Part shown: in pieces, positions 9,434 to 17,500 of the stretch
How positions within the stretch are numbered: the stretch's first letter is position 1
Layout of the letters: each line of letters starts with the position of its first letter
Assembly (NCBI RefSeq): GCF_014649955.1
Contig: NZ_BMUA01000003.1
Location: 470,456-534,455, forward strand
Source: Streptomyces violascens
Lineage (GTDB): Bacteria; Actinomycetota; Actinomycetes; Streptomycetales; Streptomycetaceae
Reading direction: 5' to 3'
Length of the DNA: 64,000 nt
The notes under the pieces: model-generated
Seen by the model: only the letters and a program-made list of their open reading frames with translations
Told to the model about the DNA's origin: nothing
Databases searched by the model: none
Program-made: the position numbers and the translations under genes

Positions 9434-10212
9434 AACTCCCTGGCCGCAAGGGACACGCACCAATAGCGGAAAGCCAGCCCAGCTGGACGTCCGCTTTTAC
9501 GGACCGTCCCAAGAGCATGGACCCGACGCTGTCCTTCACGGCAGAAATCCGAGTCACATGGCGGCGGCACATCGATACAGGACCGCAGGCGAGCCCTCGC
9601 ACTGCTTCACTCATCGCCCGGCGAGAAGTCGAGAAGGCGGCCGGGCACTGTGATGTCCTGCGTCCGGTAGCTGCCGAGCAGGACATCACTGCCGCTCTCC
9701 AACAACAGCTCCCTCTCGCGGAGAGCGGAGTCCTGGTGACCGACCTCCACATACGCCTCAGAGTGGACGACGGTACGCGCGAGGCCGCGCTCCTCGCAGA
9801 ACGTCTGCAACAGGAGTATCGACGGAAGAAGGAACGCCTCAGACGCGACCACGAACTGGACGAGCTTGCGCGACGTCAGGTCCGAGCCCGCGAGTTGTTC
9901 CTCCGGGAGGAGATCCTCGCCAACCCTGCGGCTGCCCGCCTCTACGGGCTCCTGGAAGGAACATCCAATCACTGGTCTCGCCTGGGCGGGCCACCGACGG
10001 GCACCAACCTCGAAGAGCTCGTGCGCGAGGTCCGTCAATGGCAGCCAGGAGAACGGTGGGTCACCGTCGCGCAGCTCCTTCACGGCTTCGTCGCCAACCT
10101 GACGGAAGCAGGGCGCAAAGAGCTACTCGTCATTCTCGCCGACGCTGTCCGCGCGTTCGGCGACGAGAACACGGCCCAGCGCCTCGCACTGCTCTCGAGC
10201 GAGGCGCAGTGA
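9430..10212 (+). CDS. SPFH/band-7-like coiled-coil protein of the NLR operon
   Basis: A 260-residue protein starting at an ATG that overlaps the previous stop (ATGA). The first half has beta strands (SFTAEIRVTWRRHID) and a helix ending in LPLAESGVLVTDLHIRLRVDD, which resembles the end of an SPFH/band-7 domain. A strongly charged coiled coil follows (LLAERLQQEYRRKKERLRRD onward, ~residues 118-160), then a helical C-terminus. There is no transmembrane helix. SPFH-type proteins often scaffold membranes, which would fit a membrane-acting effector system, but this is inference. The family match is weak. Confidence 0.5.
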   Translation: MKLPGRKGHAPIAESQPSWTSAFTDRPKSMDPTLSFTAEIRVTWRRHIDTGPQASPRTASLIARREVEKAAGHCDVLRPVAAEQDITAALQQQLPLAESGVLVTDLHIRLRVDDGTREAALLAERLQQEYRRKKERLRRDHELDELARRQVRARELFLREEILANPAAARLYGLLEGTSNHWSRLGGPPTGTNLEELVREVRQWQPGERWVTVAQLLHGFVANLTEAGRKELLVILADAVRAFGDENTAQRLALLSSEAQ

Positions 10213-10388
10213 AAATTGCCGCGCTGCGCTGGGCGCTTGACCCTCTCACCAGCATGTTGGCATTGCGGCTGCGTGCACGGGAGCGTGGCCGCCTTTCCTA
10301 CGATGCCGCCTGGCATCTGGCACGGATCACGCGCCATCCTGACGAAATGGGCTATCGCCTGCACGGGCACCGGAGCGACGACACGTAG
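10209..10388 (+). CDS. small basic protein at the end of the NLR operon
   Basis: A 59-residue protein starting with GTG that overlaps the previous stop codon by 4 nt (GTGA), so it is probably translationally coupled. The sequence is Arg/Leu-rich with an amphipathic helix (LTSMLALRLRARERGR) and a C-terminal segment DAAWHLARITRHPDEMG. I do not recognise a family. The overlap with the upstream gene is the main support for it being real. Confidence 0.5.
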   Translation: MKIAALRWALDPLTSMLALRLRARERGRLSYDAAWHLARITRHPDEMGYRLHGHRSDDT

Positions 10389-10429
10389 CGAGGCGTCAGC
10401 GCATGGCACGATTCCGCAGAAGATCGCCG

Positions 10430-10945
10430 AGCACACGTACCAGGATGCGGGGCACATGGCGATCCGATCGTCGAGCGCCGCTTCCCACTGCTCGGTCAGA
10501 CCGGTCATGAGGCGACGGCGCATGCTCGACGTGACGTGGGCGTATCGCCCGGAGACTGAGCCGTCACTGTGCCCATATGTTCGTCCATGAGGACCTTCTC
10601 GGAGCCGAGGTCCTCCATCATCGTGCGGTGGGGCCGCCGGTGCGCGCCGCACCCTGGCCGCGGAAGACGTACGTCCTGCCATGGCAGGGGCACGGCATCG
10701 GCTTGGTACAGGCGATGTGGGTGAAGACCAGGGCAGACAATCAGTCCGTCGAGTCGATGGTGCGGTAGCTGTCGTCCTTGGGCGGACAGCGCACCAGCCC
10801 GCCGGTGTCCAGTTCGCATAGCTGCCACTCGATGCGGAACATGACCCTCTGGACGGACTCCGTTTCCAAGCCGAAATTTCGCCCCAACGCTTGCCCGTAT
10901 AGCCCTTGAGGACCGTCGCGACGAACTCGTCGTCGCGGCCGGACG
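10430..10945 (-). pseudogene. degenerate tyrosine integrase fragment
   Basis: Minus-strand pieces in several frames match the integrase at 20334-21729: GRDDEFVATVLKGYTGKRWGEI, then RIEWQLCELDTGGLVRCPPKDD in another frame, then MEDLGSEKVLMDE, then DGSVSGRYAHVTSSMRRRL. Relative to that integrase it has several frameshifts and a deletion of ~360 bp that removes the LacI-type insert and the histidine/arginine catalytic box. It is the dead integrase of island 1. Confidence 0.8.
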
Positions 10946-11052
10946 TGGCGTGCGTGGTGGGCTTCCATCCCGTCCGCCACCGACCCAGGCGGACGGGATG
11001 GAAGCTAGGGAGAGTGGTAGTGCGGAGGTAGCCGTTCGACCACCGGCCACCA

Positions 11053-12069
11053 TCAGCCTGCCGCCCGCTCTGCCCTTCTTTCCACAATGACACGCGCCCT
11101 TTTATGCAAATACAGCGGAAATTCGTGATCCGTCAAAATTTCTTGCAGTTCAGAATTATCCTGGATCCGCTGCCAAACTACCGAAATGATGGCATTTTCA
11201 TGCCAATGCAATTCAATGTTCCTGGTCATCCCACCGACCACGCCATTAATCGACATAGCCTTAGTTTTCGCGTGCTCTTCGCCGAAAACTCTTGAGCAGG
11301 AAGACACCAGCACCTGATTGGGCGTGCGCGCATCTAGGAACGCGTGCTCCTCTTCTTCTGAACGGTCACGCGACGGGACAGTGAGAGCCCAATATACCGT
11401 CCGCCCCTGGTGAGCGAACTCCTCGACTGCTACGGCTCGCTCCAGGTACCGTTCAATCTCGCAAATATCGAGTGGCGGAATGCCAGGCCACGCGGTTCCT
11501 CGACTAATAGCAAAGGATTCATCAACGAAAAAAGCGTGCCCGGGAAAAAGATGTCTCGACAGGGCAATCAGGCCGGCCTGGGCGGATATCTCGGCGGTGG
11601 CCAGCTGGTCTAGGACCAATTGCATCGAGTCTCGATCGATCGAGGTCATTGCGCTGACCAGCGGTGACAGCCAACGATCCGGAACGAGGAAACGCGACGC
11701 GAACTCGTTCGCCTCTCGCTCTTGCATACCACTAGCCGCCGCAACCGAGAATTCGCTACCTATAGAGTCGGAGTCCACCGAGCAATCAACAGTCCCCGAA
11801 TGCCAAGCTAGCTCGATATGGGCAAGCTCATGGGCAAGAGTGAAACGCTCTCGCAGTGGGTGTAGCCCACTGCGAACAAAGACGCGTGGCAATTCCTCGC
11901 CCAGCACAGTCACAGCATCGCATTCATGCGACCAATCAACGTACTCGACCTGTGCACGCGCCAGGAGAAGTGCTTTCACGTCAACGGGAGGCTTTAGATC
12001 AAACTTATTGACCAGCGTCTTCGCCCGAGTGCGGGCAGCTTTTAAAGACGGCCAGTTTTCTGAAGCCAA
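11053..12069 (-). CDS. ImmA/IrrE-family metallopeptidase
   Basis: A 338-residue protein. The zinc motif HELAH (residues 80-84) lies in FTLAHELAHIELAWH. EREANEFASRFLVP (~116-130) supplies the downstream glutamate and is diagnostic of ImmA/IrrE proteases, which cut repressors or antitoxins. The C-terminal ~170 residues are unassigned. It is the third gene of a minus-strand operon and overlaps the preceding small gene by 28 nt. Base composition is visibly more AT-rich than the backbone, which argues for transfer. It probably controls the toxin locus by cleaving the 107-residue partner, by analogy with phage and toxin systems using such proteases. Confidence 0.8.
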   Translation of the reverse strand: MASENWPSLKAARTRAKTLVNKFDLKPPVDVKALLLARAQVEYVDWSHECDAVTVLGEELPRVFVRSGLHPLRERFTLAHELAHIELAWHSGTVDCSVDSDSIGSEFSVAAASGMQEREANEFASRFLVPDRWLSPLVSAMTSIDRDSMQLVLDQLATAEISAQAGLIALSRHLFPGHAFFVDESFAISRGTAWPGIPPLDICEIERYLERAVAVEEFAHQGRTVYWALTVPSRDRSEEEEHAFLDARTPNQVLVSSCSRVFGEEHAKTKAMSINGVVGGMTRNIELHWHENAIISVVWQRIQDNSELQEILTDHEFPLYLHKRARVIVERRAERAAG

Positions 12070-12365
12070 GTGAGGACGCCTTCAACTTCGCTGACGGAGG
12101 CTGCGCGGGCGGCAAGTCGGAGCCCGTCGGCAGACTGAACCAATTCATCACTGATGGTGCGTCCGTGCCGATGGGCAGAGACGATATACCGCAACGTGGT
12201 TGGCTTTTCTACCCAGAGCTGGTACTCGTCCCAGGTCATGCCCAACCACTCATGCAACTCAAGATCCGTGTCATCAGCGTCGTGCCAGGCATCGACGTAG
12301 GAGTCAATGTCGTCGACTCCCGCCACACCGACGAGTGCATCGTCAACGAAAGTAGCCTTAGACAT
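12042..12365 (-). CDS. putative antitoxin of colicin E3-like toxin
   Basis: A 107-residue acidic protein. The first half is strongly acidic (DDIDSYVDAWHDADDTDLEL), followed by LHEWLGMTWDEYQLWVEKP and a helical C-terminus. This LGMTxxEYxxWVE pattern is familiar from small proteins beside actinobacterial toxins and ImmA-type proteases, though I cannot name the family. It starts 8 nt inside the toxin gene end and runs 28 nt into the protease gene, so the three are co-translated. Acidity fits binding to the basic toxin. The antitoxin role is inferred from position and charge. Confidence 0.6.
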   Translation of the reverse strand: MSKATFVDDALVGVAGVDDIDSYVDAWHDADDTDLELHEWLGMTWDEYQLWVEKPTTLRYIVSAHRHGRTISDELVQSADGLRLAARAASVSEVEGVLTWLQKTGRL

Positions 12366-12621
12366 CGATCCTCCTTCCCCTGACTGCGGGCTTGATCATT
12401 TCCCGTGTGACGGGATGAGCTACACCAAGGTGGCGACCTCGCTTATTGAACACCTCAACCTCGCCCCCGTGTTCCCCATCCCAGGTGTAGATACGCTCCC
12501 CATCAGGGGAATACCACCGCTTAGACGGGGAAACGAAGCGAGATTTCAGGCCGTGCAAGAAGCAATCTTCCGGCAAGTTTACCCAGGGCACAGCGAGCGA
12601 TGCTAGCTCCCGTGGCTCCAT
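12358..12621 (-). CDS. colicin E3-type rRNA-cleaving RNase domain, stand-alone toxin
   Basis: An 87-residue protein whose C-terminal half (from KRWYSPDGERIYTWD) lines up with the colicin E3 cytotoxic RNase domain (KRWTGDKGRKIYEWD). The putative catalytic residues are kept: D48 and H51 in WDGEH, and an acidic pair E54/E56 at the E3 GELE position with one residue inserted. The tail KPAVRGRRIDV matches the basic E3 C-terminus. There is no translocation or receptor domain, so it acts inside the producing cell. The frame stays open upstream of the ATG to ~12735 without a start codon, hinting that a longer N-terminus was lost at the island boundary. The ribosome-binding site is weak. Confidence 0.7.
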   Translation of the reverse strand: MEPRELASLAVPWVNLPEDCFLHGLKSRFVSPSKRWYSPDGERIYTWDGEHGGEVEVFNKRGRHLGVAHPVTREMIKPAVRGRRIDV

Positions 12622-12785
12622 GGTGCACCAGGTTTGCCAAGCATCAAGATCCGACGGACGGGCGCACCAAGTGTCTAACTGCGTGACAACCGCGACGCCC
12701 GACCACGAACAACCGTGGACGTCAGCGGACCATCAGCGCAGGTGACGGGCGCCGCAGGTCAAGGACGGCGAGCATCCCGAGTTGC

Positions 12786-12831
12786 TTCGGGACGAAGAGG
12801 TCGTGGGTTCAAATCCCGCCACCCCGACAGC
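12786..12831 (+). repeat. att core copy 2 (junction of islands 1 and 2)
   Basis: An exact 46-bp copy of the tRNA-Pro 3' half. Upstream bases do not restore the tRNA 5' half, so it is a pseudo-tRNA end: attR for island 1 and attL for island 2. Confidence 0.9.
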
Positions 12832-12843
12832 TGTAAGACCAGG

Positions 12844-12879
12844 TCAGGCCTGGTACTGAGAAATCAGTACCAGGCCTGA
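12844..12879 (+). terminator. terminator-like hairpin after att copy 2
   Basis: A perfect inverted repeat TCAGGCCTGGTACTGA / complement with loop GAAA, then TTTG. It is a variant of the tRNA-Pro terminator with stem changes compensated on both sides. Confidence 0.75.
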
Positions 12880-12899
12880 TTTGTGTTTCCGGACCGCGT

Positions 12900-12925
12900 G
12901 GGGAGTGAGCGGGGAGTGGATCATG
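12900..12925 (+). repeat. terminal direct repeat, left copy (putative integrase arm site)
   Basis: GGGGAGTGAG followed by GGGAGTGGATCATG, 69 bp inside att copy 2. It contains two GGGGAGTG units. The mate lies at 31983-32008. Confidence 0.7.
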
Positions 12926-13203
12926 GAAATGCCACTCCCCGGGGAGTAGTACAGGAGCGAGATCACACCAGAAGCGAGCGCGACGGCCGGGGTGCCTCGT
13001 GGCCCCGACAAACGCCAAAGAGGCCGCTCCCTGACGGAACGGCCTCTTCTGCTGGGACGGTCACGTAATTCCCCGGGCTGCCATCCCGTCGTTCCGGAGG
13101 GGTGTCCGGGGCCAGTGTCTGAAGGCGGCTCGAACTACCGCCCTGAGCGGAAGCTACGCGGACGCACATGACAGTTGGGAGCCAGCTCCGCGATCATTAG
13201 CCG

Positions 13204-13965
13204 ATGATCATGAGACCAGACCTTCTCAGTCTGAGCATTGCGTGTCCTCCACCCGACGAGGGCGTCGTGGAGGTCCGTCCGATCGTCAATGGCCGGGATC
13301 TTCTGGCCGAGGTGGTCCCCGGCGGCGTGGGAGGCTCCCGGTACGTGGGAGAGGGCCCCAGGGATCTGCTGGGCCAAGACGGGCCGTTGCATGCCACGGC
13401 GACGCCCCACAAGGTTCGTCTCGCTTGGTCCGGGTGCGGCGTGGAGGAGTGCTGTGGCGCGCTGTACATGACGGTCACGCATAACGGGGATCATGTTGTC
13501 TGGGCAGGCTGGCACGACCTGGCCAATCAGGACTTTGACCTGCCGGAGCTTCGGTTCACCGCAGGTCAGTACGAGGCCGAGGTCCTACGAGCCGGAGAGG
13601 ACCGCAGTTGGGAGTGGCCGGCAGGAGCGGTTGCGCGGCTGCTTGAGGCGGGGCTGAGGGGATGCGGGGACTGGCTCGTCAGGTGGGACTGCGAGTTGGA
13701 AGGCGTCTGGGCCTCCCGCAAGGAACCCGATCGAATCCACGTCGTCCTGAGGCATCCCCGTAACCGGGCCGATGCAGATCTGCCCTGGCTCCAGTTCGGG
13801 ATGGCCATCCCGATCTCTGCGGACGCCGCATCGATCCAAGCCGAGAGCCTTGAAGCGCGGCTGACCGCAGGCGATCCCCGTGCAACCGCCGAGGTCTGGG
13901 GAGGTTCGCATGATGCCGAGCAACTGGGCTACCCATGGCCGCCCGTCGACCCGCTGTCCATGTGA
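13204..13965 (+). CDS. hypothetical protein
   Basis: A 253-residue protein; the ATG at 13210 is an equally possible start. It has a beta-rich pattern with LSIACPPPDEGVVEVRPIVNGRD at the start, then HKVRLAWSGCGVEECCGALYMTV, DHVVWAGWHD, and ARLLEAGLRGCGDWLVRW. A closely spaced Cys pair (EECC) is the only notable motif. No signal peptide or membrane segment is seen. Codon use is typical of Streptomyces. The N-terminal style resembles small Streptomyces proteins found as single genes, but I cannot name a family or function. Confidence 0.6.
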   Translation: MIMRPDLLSLSIACPPPDEGVVEVRPIVNGRDLLAEVVPGGVGGSRYVGEGPRDLLGQDGPLHATATPHKVRLAWSGCGVEECCGALYMTVTHNGDHVVWAGWHDLANQDFDLPELRFTAGQYEAEVLRAGEDRSWEWPAGAVARLLEAGLRGCGDWLVRWDCELEGVWASRKEPDRIHVVLRHPRNRADADLPWLQFGMAIPISADAASIQAESLEARLTAGDPRATAEVWGGSHDAEQLGYPWPPVDPLSM

Positions 13966-14164
13966 ACGGCAGGGAGAGGCGGGGTTGGGCCATCCCCTGT
14001 CGCTGGGCATCCACTCGCAACCCCCATCCCCACGGGGAAGTGTGACCGTGCGGGTGGGGGATTACATATGACGCTGATCATGTAGATCGTGCGGAAAGCG
14101 CGTGCCCGCTGACATCTGCTTTCTCTGCTGTTGGCCCTCTGCGGCCGACCGAAGCGTTCACGGT

Positions 14165-14225
14165 CGACCGTTTGGTTCGGCGCCAGTCCCTCCCCTGTTG
14201 GGACCGGTGCCGAACCATACGGTCG
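14165..14225. repeat. long inverted repeat / stem-loop
   Basis: Arms CGACCGTTTGGTTCGGCGCC (14165-14184) and its near-complement (14206-14225) pair at 18 of 20 positions. The loop closes further through GTCCC/GGGAC. No T tract follows, so it is not a simple terminator. It may be an RNA structure or a protein site. Confidence 0.6.
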
Positions 14226-14285
14226 GAGTCGATCCGCGCCGGTGCGGCACGGATCGAGGAATGGCCGGACCCGTGGTGACGCGAC

Positions 14286-14306
14286 GCCAGTCCGGATGGG
14301 ACTGGC
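14286..14306. repeat. short inverted repeat
   Basis: GCCAGTCC and GGACTGGC arms with a 5-nt loop, 61 bp after the long hairpin and sharing its GCCAGTCC sequence. Confidence 0.45.
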
Positions 14307-14582
14307 TCCAGGGATCCTCAACCTCACCTGACGAGAAGTCGCCACCGTCTCTCGACCCAACGGAAGCTGAGCGAGAAGATGCGGCATCATGAGCTGTCTC
14401 GTCGAGCGCTGAGCTGGTCGCCCTATTCGGGCGGCGCCCGGTTGATGCGCTGCTACGTCGCGATCCTGTCATCAGTCGCTCCCGCCGAAGAGACTCCGGC
14501 ATCGGTTCCACGGCTTAACCGCAGGTCAGCACACTAGGGCGAGTTTTCCGGTCCGGACGTTCAGGCACGGGGGAAGTAAGGA

Positions 14583-17500
14583 GTGGAGACCTTGAGTCCC
14601 GACTCAGGGGCACGTACAGCCTTCGCTGAGCGTCTCGCGCTGCTGTACAAGGAAGCTGGCGACCCTCCCCTCAAGCGCGTGGCCGAGGCAGTCGTCCGCC
14701 TTCAGCGGGTCGACGAGCGAGGCCGACCGGTACGGGTGTCCGCACAGCGGATCAGCGACTGGCGACGGGCCAAGAACGTTCCTGCCCAGTTCGCCGCCCT
14801 CGCAGTGGTGCTGCACATCCTGATACCCGAAGCGCGACGCTCGCGGCCCACGCCCGTGTCTCCGGGCCTGTACGACCTGGCCCAGTGGCAGCGTCAGTGG
14901 GAGCGCGCGCTTGCTGATCCGGTCGGCGACCGCCCCGTACCGTCCGCGGATGAGAAACCTCCGGCTGAAGCCCCGGTCGTCCCTGGTGGCGTGTGTCCGT
15001 ACCGGGGGCTGGCTTCGTACCGTCAGCAAGACGCCCAATGGTTCTTCGGCCGAGAGCGGAGCACGGATGCCCTCGTTGCTCAGCTCCGCGCAGTGGAGAA
15101 GACGGGTGGCCTCGTCATGCTCGTGGGCGCCTCTGGGGCAGGTAAATCCTCCCTGTTGAACGCCGGTTTGGTGCCCACGCTGCAGAACGGTGTGCTGGGC
15201 GACGACAACGGCCGCGCGCGGGAGGTACTCCAGCTCGTGCCGGGAGGCGATCCTCTCGTAGAGCTGACTCGCCGGATCCCTCAGCTTGCACCCGTCGTCT
15301 CTGCGCCGAAGGAACCCGGCACTCCGCAATTCGGGCACGCGGTGAGGGAAGCCGTCTCGGCATGGGCGCAACGCGAAACACCCTCCCCCGCCCCTCCGGT
15401 CGTCATCGTGGATCAGTTCGAGGAAACGTTCACGCTCTGCTCCAACGAAGCGAACAAGCGCACTTTCGTCCAGCTCCTCCACGCCGCATGCACGCCCGCC
15501 GACTCAGGTGAGCGAGCTCCCGTTCTCGTAGTCCTCGGCATACGCGCCGACTTCTACGAGCAATGCCTCGCATATCCGGAGCTGGCAGATGCGCTGCAAC
15601 ACCGGCACATGGTGCTCGGCCCCCTGACCACCGCGGAACTGCGTGAAGCGGTGACCGGCCCGGCCAAGGCCGTGGGCATGGAACTCGAACCCGGACTGAC
15701 CGAGCTGATCGTCCGGGAAGTGAGCACCGACGGCCCTCGTGGGGGACAGAGCGCGGGTGCGCTGCCGCTCCTCTCCCACGCACTGCTCGCCACCTGGCAG
15801 CGGCGGAAGGGAGGAAAGCTGACGCTGGCCGGCTACCGCGCGGCGGGCGGAATCCAGGGAGCAGTGGCGGCGACCGCCGAGCGCGCCTGGTCCGACCTCG
15901 ACCCGGCAGCACGCACGGCCGCGAGGCTGCTCCTCCTCAGGCTGGTCAGGCTGGGCGAAGACACACAGGCCACCCGCAGGCGGGGGACACGCCGGCAACT
16001 GGCGGAGGAGTCAACGGACTCCCACAAGACGGAGGAGTCGCTTGAGGCGCTGGTTCGCGCCCGATTGGTGACGCTCGACGCGGAGACCGTGGAGATCACC
16101 CATGAAGCCCTGCTCCACGCCTGGCCGCGCCTGCGTGACTGGATCGACGAGGACAGGGCCGGCAACCTGCTGCGCCAGCGGCTGGAGGAGGACGGCAGAG
16201 CCTGGGAGGAATCCAGCCGCGACACGTCCCTGCTCTACCGGGGTTCCCGCCTGGAGCAGGCCCGCGCCTGGGCAAAGTCTGCTGGCGACACCTTCCTGAC
16301 TCGGGCTGCGGTGGAGTTCCTGGCTGCTTCGGTCAAGCTGCGCAAGCGCACGGTCTGGATCATGCGCGGTGCCGTTTCGGCTCTGGTGGTACTGGCGATG
16401 CTGGCTGTCGGTGCGGCGGTGGTCGCATGGCAGCAGCGGGACGACGCCGTGTTCGAGCAGGTCGTCGCCGAAGCCGATCGCGTCCAGCACACAGACCCGT
16501 CGCTGTCGGCTCAGCTCGCCCTGGTGGCACACAACTTGCGACCGGACGACGAGGGCGCGAACAACCGGCTGATCTCGATAGTGAACGCGCCGCTGGCCAC
16601 GCCACTCCTTGGCCACACCGGCGCCGTCTACCTCACCTCGTTCAGCCCGAACGGACGGATCCTCGCCACCGCCAGCTACGACCGGACCATTCGGCTGTGG
16701 GACGTGGCGGACCCGGCTCGCCCCAAGCAATTGGGCGAACCTCTCACCGGCCACACGAGTTGGGTGAGCAGCGCCGTCTTCAGCCCGGACGGCAACACCC
16801 TCGCCAGCGCATCGGACGACGGCACGGTGCGGCTGTGGGACGTACGGGATCCCAGCCACCCGCAACCGCTCGGTGCGCCTTTGACCGGTCATGACGGCAC
16901 GATCTACCTCCTGGCGTTCAGCCCGGACGGACGCACTCTGGCCAGCGCCACGGAAAATCACATCGTTCGCCTGTGGGACGTGGCCAATCCCCGCCGGCCA
17001 AAGGAGCGTGGCGTCCTGACGGGGCACACCGCCTCCGTACGCTCCGTGGCGTTCAGCCCTGACGGGCGGACGCTGGCAGCGGGTAGCGACAACGGCTCGA
17101 TCAGGCTGTGGGACATGACCGATCCGGATCATCCGGTGCAGTTCGACACGGCGCTGACCGGCCACACGAGCACGGTGCATTCCGTGGCCTTCAGCCCGGA
17201 CGGCCGCACTCTCGCCAGCGGGGGCAAGGACGACAGCGTTCGCCTGTGGAACGTGGCCGACCCACGTCACGCTGCGCCGATCGGTTCTCCGCTCACCGGC
17301 CACACCGGTCCCATCTGGTCAGTGGCCTTCACCCCCGACGGGACCATGCTCGCCGCCAGCAGCGCGGACAGCACGGCGAGCCTGTGGAACGTCAGCGATC
17401 CGGCATACCCGTCACAGGTCGGCGAGCCTCTCGCGGGGAGCAGTGGCGAGATGTACGCCTTGTCCTTCAGCCCCGATGGCCGAACCCTTGCAACGGGAAG

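Larger units (their letters stand above)
5934..12831. mobile_element. genomic island 1 at tRNA-Pro
   Basis: It is bounded by the exact 46-bp direct repeats at 5934-5979 and 12786-12831. It holds a Bell/NLR-like operon, a degenerate integrase, and an AT-richer toxin-antitoxin-protease operon. No transfer, replication or intact integrase gene is present, so it looks like a fixed remnant. The 3' end of the integrase relic at 10.43 kb may mark an older internal boundary. Confidence 0.82.
13966..14582. other. 617-bp intergenic stretch with two stem-loops
   Basis: There is no convincing gene. It holds a long imperfect hairpin at 14165-14225 and a smaller one at 14286-14306 that share the sequence GCCAGTCC. 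The end of the stretch should hold the promoter of the STAND-WD40 gene. Confidence 0.4.

Noticed and set aside
13929..14390. Minus-strand frames across the 14.0-14.5 kb gap
   Set aside because: The translations are biased and cross the hairpin arms, and no ribosome-binding site or motif supports them.
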